The notes below the pieces were generated by a model. That model saw nothing but the letters and a program-made list of their open reading frames with translations. It made no database searches and was not told the DNA's origin. 64,000 nucleotides of DNA from contig CALNXK010000155.1 in assembly GCA_942486035.1 (NCBI GenBank), positions 1,037,501-1,101,500 of the forward strand. The letters are read 5' to 3'. The position numbers and the translations under genes are program-made. Positions 32,820 through 43,637 of this stretch are shown one piece after another (the stretch's first letter is position 1; each line of letters starts with the position of its first letter). The DNA is from Porites lobata. Its lineage: Eukaryota; Cnidaria; Anthozoa; Scleractinia; Poritidae.

Positions 32820-33715
32820 ACTTGGAATCAGAGCTTGCGTGGTGCTAATTCCCTTACTTGGGGTCACGTGGTTATTCGGCGCATTATCGTCAGCCCACAA
32901 AGCATTCGCTTACATTTTTGTTATCTTCAATTCCACTCAGGTGAGATGCGAGCCCCATTCTTTGCGCACCTATTTTTTAGCTTAAAAAGCAAATACTTAA
33001 TCACAAATCAAAGTCAAGAAATTAAAAGAAGATTGAAATTATTTCACTGAAGATGGCCAAGGATTATATAAGTACATTTTTTGGAAAACTTTGGTGATAG
33101 TCTTTCTTATTTTCCTACCCGCAGGGATTTTCCATCTTTCTTCTTCACTGTGTGAGAAATAGTGAGGTAAGAACAAAATGTTAAATGATTGCAAATTTTA
33201 TCATCTCGTGTTGCCGAATTATAAGTTAAGCAATGTTTTTAGTAACTCGGATCCAAACACAGAACCAAAATCACAAGGAATTTACGATCAAACCCCTCGA
33301 TTACGAACACCTGTTTATTACGGAAAGTTCTCATGACCCAAAGACACCAATAGCACCAGAGACAGCTGATAGCGGAACCTCCGCGCGCGGGTGGCGGAGC
33401 CCCCATTGCTATAGAAAATGGAAACCTATCGATCGATACGAGAAAATTTGGTTATGACGTCAGCGTACGTCCGTCCGTCCAAACTTCCTTACGGACTTGG
33501 CAGGGAGCGATCTTTTGAATTAATTGTCTTTGATTATCCCGCAGATCAGAGAGAGGTTCAAAAGAAGAATACGGGTGATATTTCCAGCTGCCAGCAATGG
33601 AACTACAAGCGTTAAAAGACACTCTGACCTGAATGGCAGCAGCAGCGGAATCCTTTCCCTGCGAAAAATTGAAGTTATGCCCATAAGTACCGAGAGCCTA
33701 GTGAAATCACCATGA
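32820..33715 (+). CDS. Copy A exons 19-21: TM6, TM7, cytoplasmic tail
   Basis: Exon 19 (32820-32940) encodes LGIRACVVLIPLLGVTWLFG, then HKAFAYIFVIFNSTQ (TM6, TM7 start). Exon 20 (33125-33166) encodes GFSIFLLHCVRNSE. Exon 21 (33545-33715) encodes the basic, Ser-rich tail IRERFKRRIRVIFPAAS..., ending ESLVKSP and TGA. Confidence 0.8.
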
Positions 33716-35983
33716 TTGTCGTGTATATCTCCATCACAGCTTAAGCAGAAAACTCAGTTTGTTACCAAGATATGCGAACCAGCAAAGAAAGGAAAGGAGC
33801 ACTCTACTTGCCGTGGACCACAAGCTTATCTTTTTTTATAATCGTTTTAGTAGCAACACGGCGAATTTAAACCATTTGGAACTAGCCGTAATTATGTTAT
33901 GTATAAGTTTTCAGCAGAGAATTATGTACATGTATAAGTTTTATTCTTTTCTTCTAAAGTGAACATACCCTTTGTTTAAAGTACCCACACTAGAATTCAA
34001 GCATGGTGCCAGTACGCGAGTACAAGGTGGAGACTTGTATTGTACTCAAGGTGTGAACACCTGACTGTTTTGTGCCGGTACCTAGGCACTGGCTCCTGGG
34101 CGGCAGGCGTGGGAGGCCCCTTTTAAGTTATAAATCCGAACTTTGAAAAAACTTATGAAACGTTACCAAAGAAAGGCAATTTTAATTACTGCGCTTTTCA
34201 AAAGCAGGCGAACTCTGAATTTCAAAAGCCAACTGACGTTTGCGTGCTGCCGTCAATCCTCTCAACGGACCTCTTAGGAAACAGAACTTTCACGGCCTGT
34301 TCAATAGGTCAAAGTTTGTGATCTGTGATTGGTGGATTTCGATCCGTTTTGTGTGTGTCTGTGTTTCAAGGTTCGTTGCTTGTGATTTTTATTTATTTAT
34401 TATTTTGCCACACAATGAATTACAAGCAGAATAAAAACGATAATAAATAGGTTAATTAACATTGAATTTAAAATTTGCACATTACTCGAGAGGAGTGACT
34501 GTGGCGGGAAAATCTCCGAGAAGCCGAGCTAATGAGGAATAGAGATTTCCCTACATGTGATCGTAATTATGATTGAAAAACGCAATTGTGAAGCCGGCTT
34601 TTGTACTTTAGAGTTTGCGTGTTTGTGAAAAGCGCTGTAAAAAAATGCTTTAGAACCTGAAAACAAGAAATGCTTAGATTGCAAACTCTGATTTGAATGC
34701 ATGAATCGAAATTTCTCTTTACATTTCAAGATGGTGGCCGATATAAAATTATGACGTCACAGGTCCCCAACAGCTCCAAATTCAATTATAACTACATGTT
34801 TGTTACCTTGGAGAGTGCACCTAAAGTGTAATACGCGCAGAAAAATAGCCGAGAGTAGTTTTCATCAACCATGTTTATTCTGAGGGACAAACTAGATCTC
34901 GAGATAAACACTAACGAACTTTAGGCAAAAATATCACTCGGGAAGCTAAGAAAAAAACATTTAATTGTTACATTTATGATCAATTTAGCTAAAGATCACT
35001 ATAAGATGTAATCATTGTCTACATTTGTATTTCTGTCAAACCATCTATTGTAGAATGCATAGCAGGTAGAAAGCAATTGATAATTGCACAGTTATCTAAA
35101 TTAAAATTACAATTTTTAGTCACCACATGACTAAAAAAATCACTTAAGAAGTGGTAAATGCATGGAACCTCCCTTTTTTTGCCCATTACACGGCGTTGTG
35201 GATACTAAAAGAAAGCAGGTTTCTACGGGAAAAAATACAAAAAAATTGAATTTTGTTTTACTACTTAGGTAATATTTCCTTTACGCACTTTCGTATTTTG
35301 CTTTTCTACTACTTTTGTCTTTTATTTTTTGCGTCTGGAAGCGGTGGTTAGCGGTGGTTAGCGCGAACGCTAAGCTCCTCTGACCACCGTTCACTTCTAC
35401 CCAAGCCATTAATTTTCTTTTTTCCCTTCTTCTTCTCCTTTATTAGTGTATTCCTACCTTACTATATATAATGTAAATATTTTATAATAGTGTGAATAAT
35501 AAAATTGAAAATTGAAAAAAAAAAAAAACAAAAACAACAAAAAAAAAAAAAAAAAATAAAATGTATGTCGTCTAAATATTAGATAATAAATAAAATGAAA
35601 TGTAAATGTATTGCTGGTATAGGTACATCAAGTAACTTGAGCGCATTTATACCAAAAACACTCCTCACGCCTATATAAGTAATCTGTGTACAGCAACCAT
35701 CCTTTTTGTGGCTTCCAGCTCATTGCTTATGGAGACATTCACCCTTCTCTCAGTCAACGGAACTCGCAAAATTTTTCTGTAACATTTGCCCTACAACGCT
35801 GTGTGCACTTCGTGTCACACTGTTTGATTATCCAGAACCCGCAGCAGTAGCTGGCTCTCGGGAATTTTGAACTATAAGCCTTCATCCTTAAATAACCCCT
35901 CCCCCCCTAAATATGCTAAGTAGTTTTATTGGTGGTAGTTGATCGCAAAATACGAGAGCGTACAGAAACAATACCATCTTTAT
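33716..35983. other. 3' flank of copy A and junction with copy B
   Basis: 33716 to about 35170 matches 59649-61017 downstream of copy B. About 35170-35983 is unique spacer containing a repeated GCGGTGGTTA and an A-rich tract (35510-35560) after ATAATAAAATTG, resembling a retroposon tail. No gene seen. Confidence 0.55.
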
Positions 35984-36074
35984 TCGAATAAAAACATGCC
36001 TTGTCCCCAATCTATTTTCTAGCAATTTTTTTTCGCAATTGTCGCAAAAGAAATAATTGAGGAGAAATTACGTC

Positions 36075-36485
36075 AGAAAATCACTTACAAATATCGCAAA
36101 AATCGCAAGAATAACAAATCCAACAAGAATGAAGACCTTGAAAGAGAAGAAGCCAAGAAGGGCCACGAAATGTCCGCAAATATCGCAAATATCGCAAAAA
36201 TAACAAATCTAACAAGAATCAAGACTTAGAAAAAGAAGAAGCCAAGAAGGGCCTCGAAATGTCCGCAAATATCGCAAAAGTCGCAAAAGTAACAAGGATT
36301 TTTCTTGCGAGCTAAAAACTCTCTTGACAAATATCGCAAAGATCGCAATAATAACAAATGTAACAAAATTCTATATAGACTTAGAAAAAGGAGAAACCAA
36401 GAAGGGCCCCGAAACGTCCGCAAATATCGCAAAAGTAACAAGGATTTTTCTTGCTAGCTGAAAACATCCATGACAAATATCGCTT
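36075..36485. repeat. Tandem array, left arm of foldback-like element, copy B
   Basis: Counterpart of 90-480, near the left edge of copy B; alignment with base 1 of the window begins at 35984. Confidence 0.6.
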
Positions 36486-36954
36486 GTTACTTTCGGCAAT
36501 CCCTGTTTAAAAAACTATGGGTATTGCACTGCAACATTTATGTATAATGCGAGGATCTTATGACCAGTTTTCTTTTCCCCCCAATTTGCCATTCTTGATA
36601 TTTTGGAAGGATCGTTATGGTGGGTTCTCAGCCATGAAAAGTTCTGCTACCACCCCCTTTTATTGCTTAAAATTTGCCCCCTTCTGTGAGCGACACTCCT
36701 TTCTATGATTGTAGCTGTATGTTGATGGAAGAACAAAGCATACACAGATTGATATTACAGTATTTTGCTACTGTCAGTAATTATAAATGGTGTCACGTTT
36801 GTAACTGATGATTTCATTTTCACGAAAATGGAACGCATTACAAAACTGGATAAGAACGTATTCCTGTTGAGATAACCATTAGTATTAGGCAAAAACAGTG
36901 ATGCGCGGGTGTTCTTGGCTCCTTTCTTGCCCGTCAACAATTCTTGCCTATTCT

Positions 36955-37320
36955 TGTTACTCTAGCCAGTTTGTGGCATTTTGCCATATTTCGAGGCTCT
37001 CCTTGCCCTTTTCTCTTTCTAAGTGTAGAATTTTGTGAAATTTGTTATTCTTGTTATTTTTGCCATATTTGTTGCCCAATCTTTTCACATAGCATGAAAA
37101 ATTCTTGTTACTTTTGCGATTTTTGCGAAATTTGGGGACTTACTAAAGCCCTTCTTGACCTTTTCTGTTTCTTGCTATTTTTGCCATATTTGTTGCTCAA
37201 TCTTTTCACATAGGAAGAAAAATTCTTGTTAGTTTTGCGATTTTTGCGAAATTTGCGGACTTCTCGAAGCCCTTCTTGACCTTTTCTCTTTCTAAGTGTA
37301 GAATTTTGTGAAATTCCGAA
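36955..37320. repeat. Tandem array, right arm of foldback-like element, copy B
   Basis: Counterpart of 985-1460, shortened by loss of about one unit between 37170 and 37320. Confidence 0.6.
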
Positions 37321-37818
37321 TTTCAGGTACTGAATTCTCGATTCTATCTTAGTAAAACTTGGACTCCGCATCTCAATTGTCAGCGGGATTCCGGATTTCA
37401 AAGCCCAGGATTCCAGATTTCACAGTCAAACTTTCTCAGATTCCGGAATCCAATTTACCTTATATGAGGCTATATACACTGCTTTGCAACAACATACAGT
37501 TTTACAATAATAACAATAAATCTAGAAATTCTCGAGCGCTCATTGCTCGGAAGTTACTTTCTAAAACTATTTTTAGACTGAAAGCATGGGGAAAATAAAA
37601 TTTCTTCGGTTCGTGAATAAATTTGTCAAAACCTCCGCTTTCGTCTCCTGGCCTATTGCGACCAGTTGAAAGTGTTAAGATGGAATCCATTAAGAAATTG
37701 AGTAATTTTGATTTTCAGAGGGCTCCAATAAGAACCTTTTCTTCGGAGTTATTTCATACAACTTATTACATTTATGGCCCTTGAAAAGTGTGAAAAAGAA
37801 TGCAATATGCTTGAAATT

Positions 37819-38443
37819 CTCTGGGTAACTTTTCTTGCTGAAACCTCGAAAGACTTGGAAATAATCCTCATAATTATCGTACTGAGTTTTACGAATCGTC
37901 TTTCACGCACTAGCCTTTATCTTAGCCTTAAGACAAGTTTCGTTTATTCAAACCTCTTCAGTTTGGCTAAAACTGTTACAATGCGTTCTTACATTCAAAC
38001 AGGCAAACGCGTACGCTCACCCTCAAGCGCGTGCAAGAAGGCGCGCGCAACTGCTAAAAAAATTACAATCCATCAATCATTTCACTATTGCCGCTTGCGG
38101 CAATGTTATAGAGTTCCATTCCGTCTTGTTATTTATAGATCCTTCTCGTCTGATCTTGATGGATTCAGTTATTTGCCTAAGCATAGCGTCACCGTGGTAA
38201 ACCCCAGTCACATTCATCACATAGTCTGGGATTACCCCGTTATGGCAATCGTTCGCATGTCTTCTTAACACAGACTGAGAAACGTCCCTATCCATGCCAT
38301 CCAAATGTTCCTTTCCTCGCGTGAAAGCAATTCTTGCTGTTTCTCCGACGTACGATCTTGTCATTCACAATAAAATTCTTGCTGTTTCTCCGACGTACTT
38401 CTGCTCACATGTTTGACACTTGATCTCATAGGTCACGCCAAAC
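37819..38443 (-). mobile_element. Penelope-like retroelement fragment, copy B only
   Basis: A 625-bp insertion flanked by GAAATT on both sides (37813-37818, 38444-38449). Copy A reads CTTGAAGTTATTCTGG without it. It contains a minus-strand GIY-YIG coding relic; the reverse transcriptase part is absent, as in a 5'-truncated copy. Confidence 0.65.
38077..38395 (-). pseudogene. GIY-YIG endonuclease C-terminus of a Penelope-like element
   Basis: Minus strand reads SYVGETARIAFTRGKEHLD, then SVLRRHANDCHNG, GVYHGDAMLRQITESIKI and NNKTEWNSITLPQ. These are the recurrent landmarks of the C-terminal endonuclease of Penelope-like retroelements. A short tandem duplication around 38334-38395 breaks the frame just before SYVGETAR, and the upstream KCQTCEQKYVGETAR is in another frame. 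Non-functional. Confidence 0.7.
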
Positions 38444-39467
38444 GAAATTATTCTGGTAAAAGGTTTCTGTCCACCGAAAATTAATATTACTCAATTTCCT
38501 AATGGCTTTTGTCTTAAAGTAAACAAAAAACAATTTTGAGAAATGAAACTGAATGAAATCTGTTTAAGTTGCTCTATTAAATTCGTCTTTACTTTTTAAG
38601 TCGTTCGCTGATTAAAATTTGTTAATGGTCATAACGCACGATTTCATGCTTTTTTATAAAACGACTTCTTTCCACATCTAGTGACCATCATTTTGCAAAC
38701 TTTGCAGTGAGAGTGATTTTTTTTCTTTAACTTATATTGGCATCACCTTTTCTTTGAAAACCTTTTTGGACCATTTATTTATTTACTCATGTAACTTGCT
38801 TTCAACGTTCAACGTTCTTCAAATTCTCTTGCTGAAATCGTTGATTTTGTCATTCACACAAGAATTCTCTATACTGCATCAGGCAGTAAGGAATTTTCCA
38901 ACTGCAGTATATTTATTTTTCTTCTTCTCTCTACAGCCAGCGTTATTCATTCACATCGATATCACACATATACTTCAATTACACCCGCCACGAACCTTAG
39001 GAAATAAATAGCGCAACGTAATTTTTTGTCGTGGTTTTTCTCACTATAACTGAGAACATTTGAAATGAAAACTAACACAATCTACGAACCAAGGTGTGAT
39101 TTAGTAAATTAGGCTTTTTGGAGAAATATTCAACTTATATTCCTTTTTAATTTCTCATTTAAATGTATATGTTAGACTCTAGGAACCATTTTATGGTGCC
39201 ACAACCATATTTGGTATGGTACTTTATTATTTTACTGTTCTTTTAATATGATTTCCATAACGACAGCTGGCAAAGTCAACATAAAGCCATGACAAGACAA
39301 TAACTTGATTGCCTTCTGGGTGATACGGAAGGCAAGTACTGGCAAGACAGGGCTACTTAACAGTTGGCTTTGTTATTAACACCTCGAATCAATTAATCGA
39401 GGAAAGAAGGAAATTTTTAACCTTCATCGGTCAAAAAGTTCATTATATTATCCACCCAGGTTCAACG

Positions 39468-42400
39468 ATGAATCCACGTACGAAAAAATCTGAGCTGAAT
39501 CTATCCTTCCTTGACGATGAAACTGCAAATGGAACAATAATCATTGGGCTTGTTTTGAGTGAGTATGATGCAATAATTTTACATTGAGTATTCTTGGTTA
39601 ATTCTACCCATGAATTACCAGTACGACACTTCTTCAAAAAAGCGTAGCGAACTTTATTCTTTTCTTTTGCTTCCTTTTGCATGGCATTTGTAATAAAAAG
39701 TATTTCTCACCCACGCTTTTTATATTAATATTTTATTTTCTAACATTCTTGACCTGAAATTAAAGAAAGTTTCAAATTACTGGAGGAATTATGAAACAGC
39801 GAAGCAAAATATTACTAATTCCAGTGTCCTTCAAAATAAGAGTGGTTTGTAACACCCCGCTGTTGATAATATGTTGATAACAATAGTTTTAGAAGCAGTT
39901 AAAAGGTTATTTTCATTCTGACTCTCATACGTGCTAGCGCCGAAATTTTCAAACTAACCTGCCGAGACGACGCCTGTGATTGAAGAATGATCTTCAATCT
40001 TTTTTGGCCCTTTAGTGTCGCATTTCTGCATCTGATTCCCATGCGAATTTTGTAACTATCTGCACTTTCCGTGTGTAAGATCTTAGGACAATAATTTATT
40101 ACTGCCAAATTAAGGACAACTGTTTTAATTAAACCATATGTGTTTCTCTTATTACATATACTTCGCGGTTCTTTCGTTCGGAAATGCTGTAGAAGGTAAG
40201 TTATGCACTCTCGTAAGTCTTTTTGTGCGAGCAGGTGGCCAGATTAATTAACCATATCTACCACTCAAGAAATGCATTATCACCCCTACGTCAGAAGTTC
40301 AATTAAATTTTAATGAAAAAGAGTTCGAGAGTTTTAATATCTTGAACCGCCCAATGCTATCTAAAGAAACCTGATATTAACCTTTTTCCTCCTCTTCTTT
40401 GTTTTACAGTATACAACCGACAGGCTCTATATTGGTCATTACTTTTATTTCTAAGAAAAAATGGCTTTCAAATATAGTATTTCCATGGCATATCGGTCGA
40501 AAAATTATTTCTCAGACTTTGCAAACAGCATAAAGACAGAAATTAGAAAATTCTTCCCGAAGCAAACAATTGATTTGTATAAGATATTAAAATTAAACAA
40601 ACGACGAAGCTCTTTTCGTAATCTTAATGCTGGCACTTCTTGTTTAAAACATTAAAACCAAATTGGAGACCTTACAAGGAATTGAGGTTAATCCTGTCTG
40701 CACGCAGCTGTTTCCAATCGATCAAATTGTAACTTAACAAGAGATCAACCATTTTTTTCCCTCGCCCGCAATTACAGGACGATTGGGCACATAAAGTATC
40801 AGGCTTAAAACTGTTTTCTGGCTTTTGGCGTAAATTGTTCTAACACAACAACAACAAACAACACCAACAAAACCAACAACTTCAAAATAAACTCGAACGT
40901 TTTAGGGAAAGTAGGTTGGTGACTGATTGTGAACGCCCTTCTTCGATCCAAGGTTTTTCTCCGATTTGTTTTAAAAACGCTTTTAATTCAGAAACTCTTC
41001 CCTTCAGCAGCTGCTAATTAATTCCTTGGCCATTGTTCTGCAAATTTATTTGCGGTTTCATTGTGAACACAGTGGGGTTATAGGTTTGAATCAAATCTTG
41101 CACAGGCAGCTGCCTTGTACCCAGACGTCTCTCTCTTGATGAAAATTTGCGCGCAACGGAAGGCGGGAGTGAGAAAACGGGCGAGACTTCTTCCCACAGT
41201 CCCTTACTCTTCGTTACCAGTCACTCGCGTTTCGCGCTCGCCTCCGTGCAGTGCGAAAAACGAAGCGCCCGAGGAAGAGGCTGCTCAGGTAGATACAGCA
41301 CAAAGATTGGTTCCAAAACAACAAGAAAAAAACAAAACAAAACCAAAAAAAGCCCGGTGTTAAATTTGAATGTTACTAAACTGGGGGAACGAGCACTGGT
41401 GAACGGGAAAAATGAAAGATTTGAACAAAACCCTATTTGAACGCTAACATTTCATTTCCAATTCTCTTTTTGCTCCCATTTTTCATTTTCCCGTTCCTCG
41501 TACTCGTTCCGCTTACCGTTCTCTGTTTTAGTAACATCCGTTAAATTTTATTTGGTTTTTCTGGTTGACATAGGCGGGTATTGCTCGTTGCAATCCGAAG
41601 AACTTGAAGAAGGAAACTGTCAATCACTTGTCAATGGAACGTCTGTTCCTTATTACGCCATGGAATGCCATGTTCCTTACTATTACTATTACTACAAAAG
41701 AGACTCAAAAATACGCAAATGCCTGTCGAAATGGTGTTCTCTCATAGCTTTGTGCTTTAACGAGACTTCAGATTGGAGGAAGCTTTGCTATAAGAAGTTT
41801 AATTGGTTTCGATTGTCCAATTTTGACATCTCCACTGCTACAAAAGATGTTAATGTCTCGAACGTGACGAACATTTATATTAAAAACTGCGGCTGGAAAA
41901 GATCTCTTCCTAGATTCAAAATCAAGGCAACAGGATATCGATGCGCATCAAAAACCGCTCAGAGGGGTACGTACGCAGAAATAAAACATTGTTAGCATGT
42001 GTTATGAGGTGGTAAAAGTGAGCTAATCCTCCAGGACGCTTCAAGGAATGAACCTCACAAACTTTAGAGTTTACATTCAAACCTGTGTACCAAGGTCACC
42101 CTTGGGAAATGGCAAGGTGACTGTTACAAACAGGGTGACCTCTATATACAGCTCAACTTTGCAGAAAATATAAGGCAACTGAAAATTTCGGGAAGTTGTC
42201 CGGTGACCGTAATATTCAGGGTGACCGCTATACACAGGGGCGTTATATAAAGGTGTGACTGTATCTTCAAAAGCATCTTGCTGCCATCTTTGTTTTTGTT
42301 TTTTTTTTGGCTGATTTTTGCTGCAGGTATCGACGAAAACAACAAACATTCCAACTTTGAATGGAGGGGACAGGGAGAGGGGTGTTGTGGGAGGGGTGTG

Positions 42401-43599
42401 TCTCAACAATTTTGTCGCGATTGTAGGTTTCAAATAAATTTGTAATTAGCGTCGTGATTCGGTTACGGAGGAATAGGACTCCAGCCCGGGGTAGAGGGGT
42501 ATTCCGGTAACTCTATTATTCTCCACCTAAGTTTCTTGACCCACTCCGCCTGCCAGTATGACGTCAAATAGTAACGGGCAAGAGCCACGGATTGTTTCTG
42601 CAAATTAGGTCGAGGAAAAGCTAAGAAGCTAGCAAATATCGCTGTATATCGCTAATTTGATCGAATGTGTGTGAGCTTTGGTGTTGCTATAATCTGCTTG
42701 TGTTAACCGTTTTGATATTTTGTGTCCGTGATTGTATAACTTTGTTAATTTGTTTTGCAGACCGCGTTGCGGGATCGCCATCTATTTCACGGGACCGGCA
42801 AGGTCATCAAAACTTAAATTTTTCTTTCTCTAAAATAGGCAAGGTCTAGTCTCCAGAATAGGAAGTTCTATTCACAGATCACGTATGTTTATATTTCATC
42901 TATTCTTTTGCTAATTAAATGGGCCTAACTTCACATCATTGCTTTCGAGTGTGGGCCTCTGTTGATCTCCTAATTCTACACCAAAGTCGGTAAAGCTAGT
43001 TCGATTGATTATCTACATCACGTCGGTCCGTTGAACCCGAAATAATGCGAAATAGCTTTGAAATACGCGCTTAAGCTAATTTTCCTAAAATGTGTTTTGA
43101 ATTTATTATAAATACAGCTCCACCAGCTTCAAACAGCGTCTATGGCAGAGAAAAACTGTTTTGATATGACAAAATGTGTGTCGCTGTGGTGCAGTGGTCA
43201 AGGACATGTTTGCACGTGCACATAAACCGCGTTCGTCTCCCGTCAACGCTGTTTTCTGTTTCTTTGTACCGTTTTCTTTTTTCCTGTTCGGTCTCTTTTT
43301 TTAACACTGAATTTCCTTTTGGCTTTTTTTTCTTTATTCTTACTGCTGACCCTTCTGGTCAAGCATTTGGATCAATATATATTTTAAGCTTAAGTCCGGA
43401 GTTTTATTTTGGCTAAGGGGTTTCAAAAGCTCTTGATCTGAATACTGTCCAAGCTTACGACCAGACAAAAAACCATAGGCTGTCAAGACATCCCTCCTCT
43501 GAAACAGCTGAATTTTTAATTTTTTTTCAATGTCAGTTGACATCACGATAAACAACACACAGTACACCACAAGCTGTACTCGAATTTGCACTCCTGGGT

Positions 43600-43637
<38 letters not shown>

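Larger units (their letters stand above)
2972..33715 (+). pseudogene. Adhesion GPCR, copy A (disrupted)
   Basis: Paralogue of copy B with the same exon plan: 2972-3065, 3681-3707, 5101-5484, 8835-9185, 9822-9874, 13329-13379, 13622-13826, 23515-23622, 23952-24036, 24497-(donor lost), 24882-24931, 26459-26612, 27731-27825, 28400-28502, 30764-30914, 31353-31434, 32131-32197, 32392-32474, 32820-32940, 33125-33166, 33545-33715. Exon 10 has lost its end and donor, and reading through meets TGA at 24630-24632, before the GPS and 7TM. Skipping exon 10 shifts the frame. A sense-oriented BEL/Pao element and a Mutator-like MITE sit close to splice sites. All other exons keep open frames, so decay looks recent. 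It could still make an ectodomain protein. No cDNA evidence is available, so 'pseudogene' is an inference. Confidence 0.72.
1..35173. repeat. Segmental duplication, copy A
   Basis: Collinear with 35984-61017 over its whole length, including introns and flanks. It is longer mainly through the BEL/Pao element (6.2 kb), the 2.8-kb transposon, the 2.4-kb satellite block and the 0.9-kb MITE. The true left end may lie before base 1. Confidence 0.9.
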
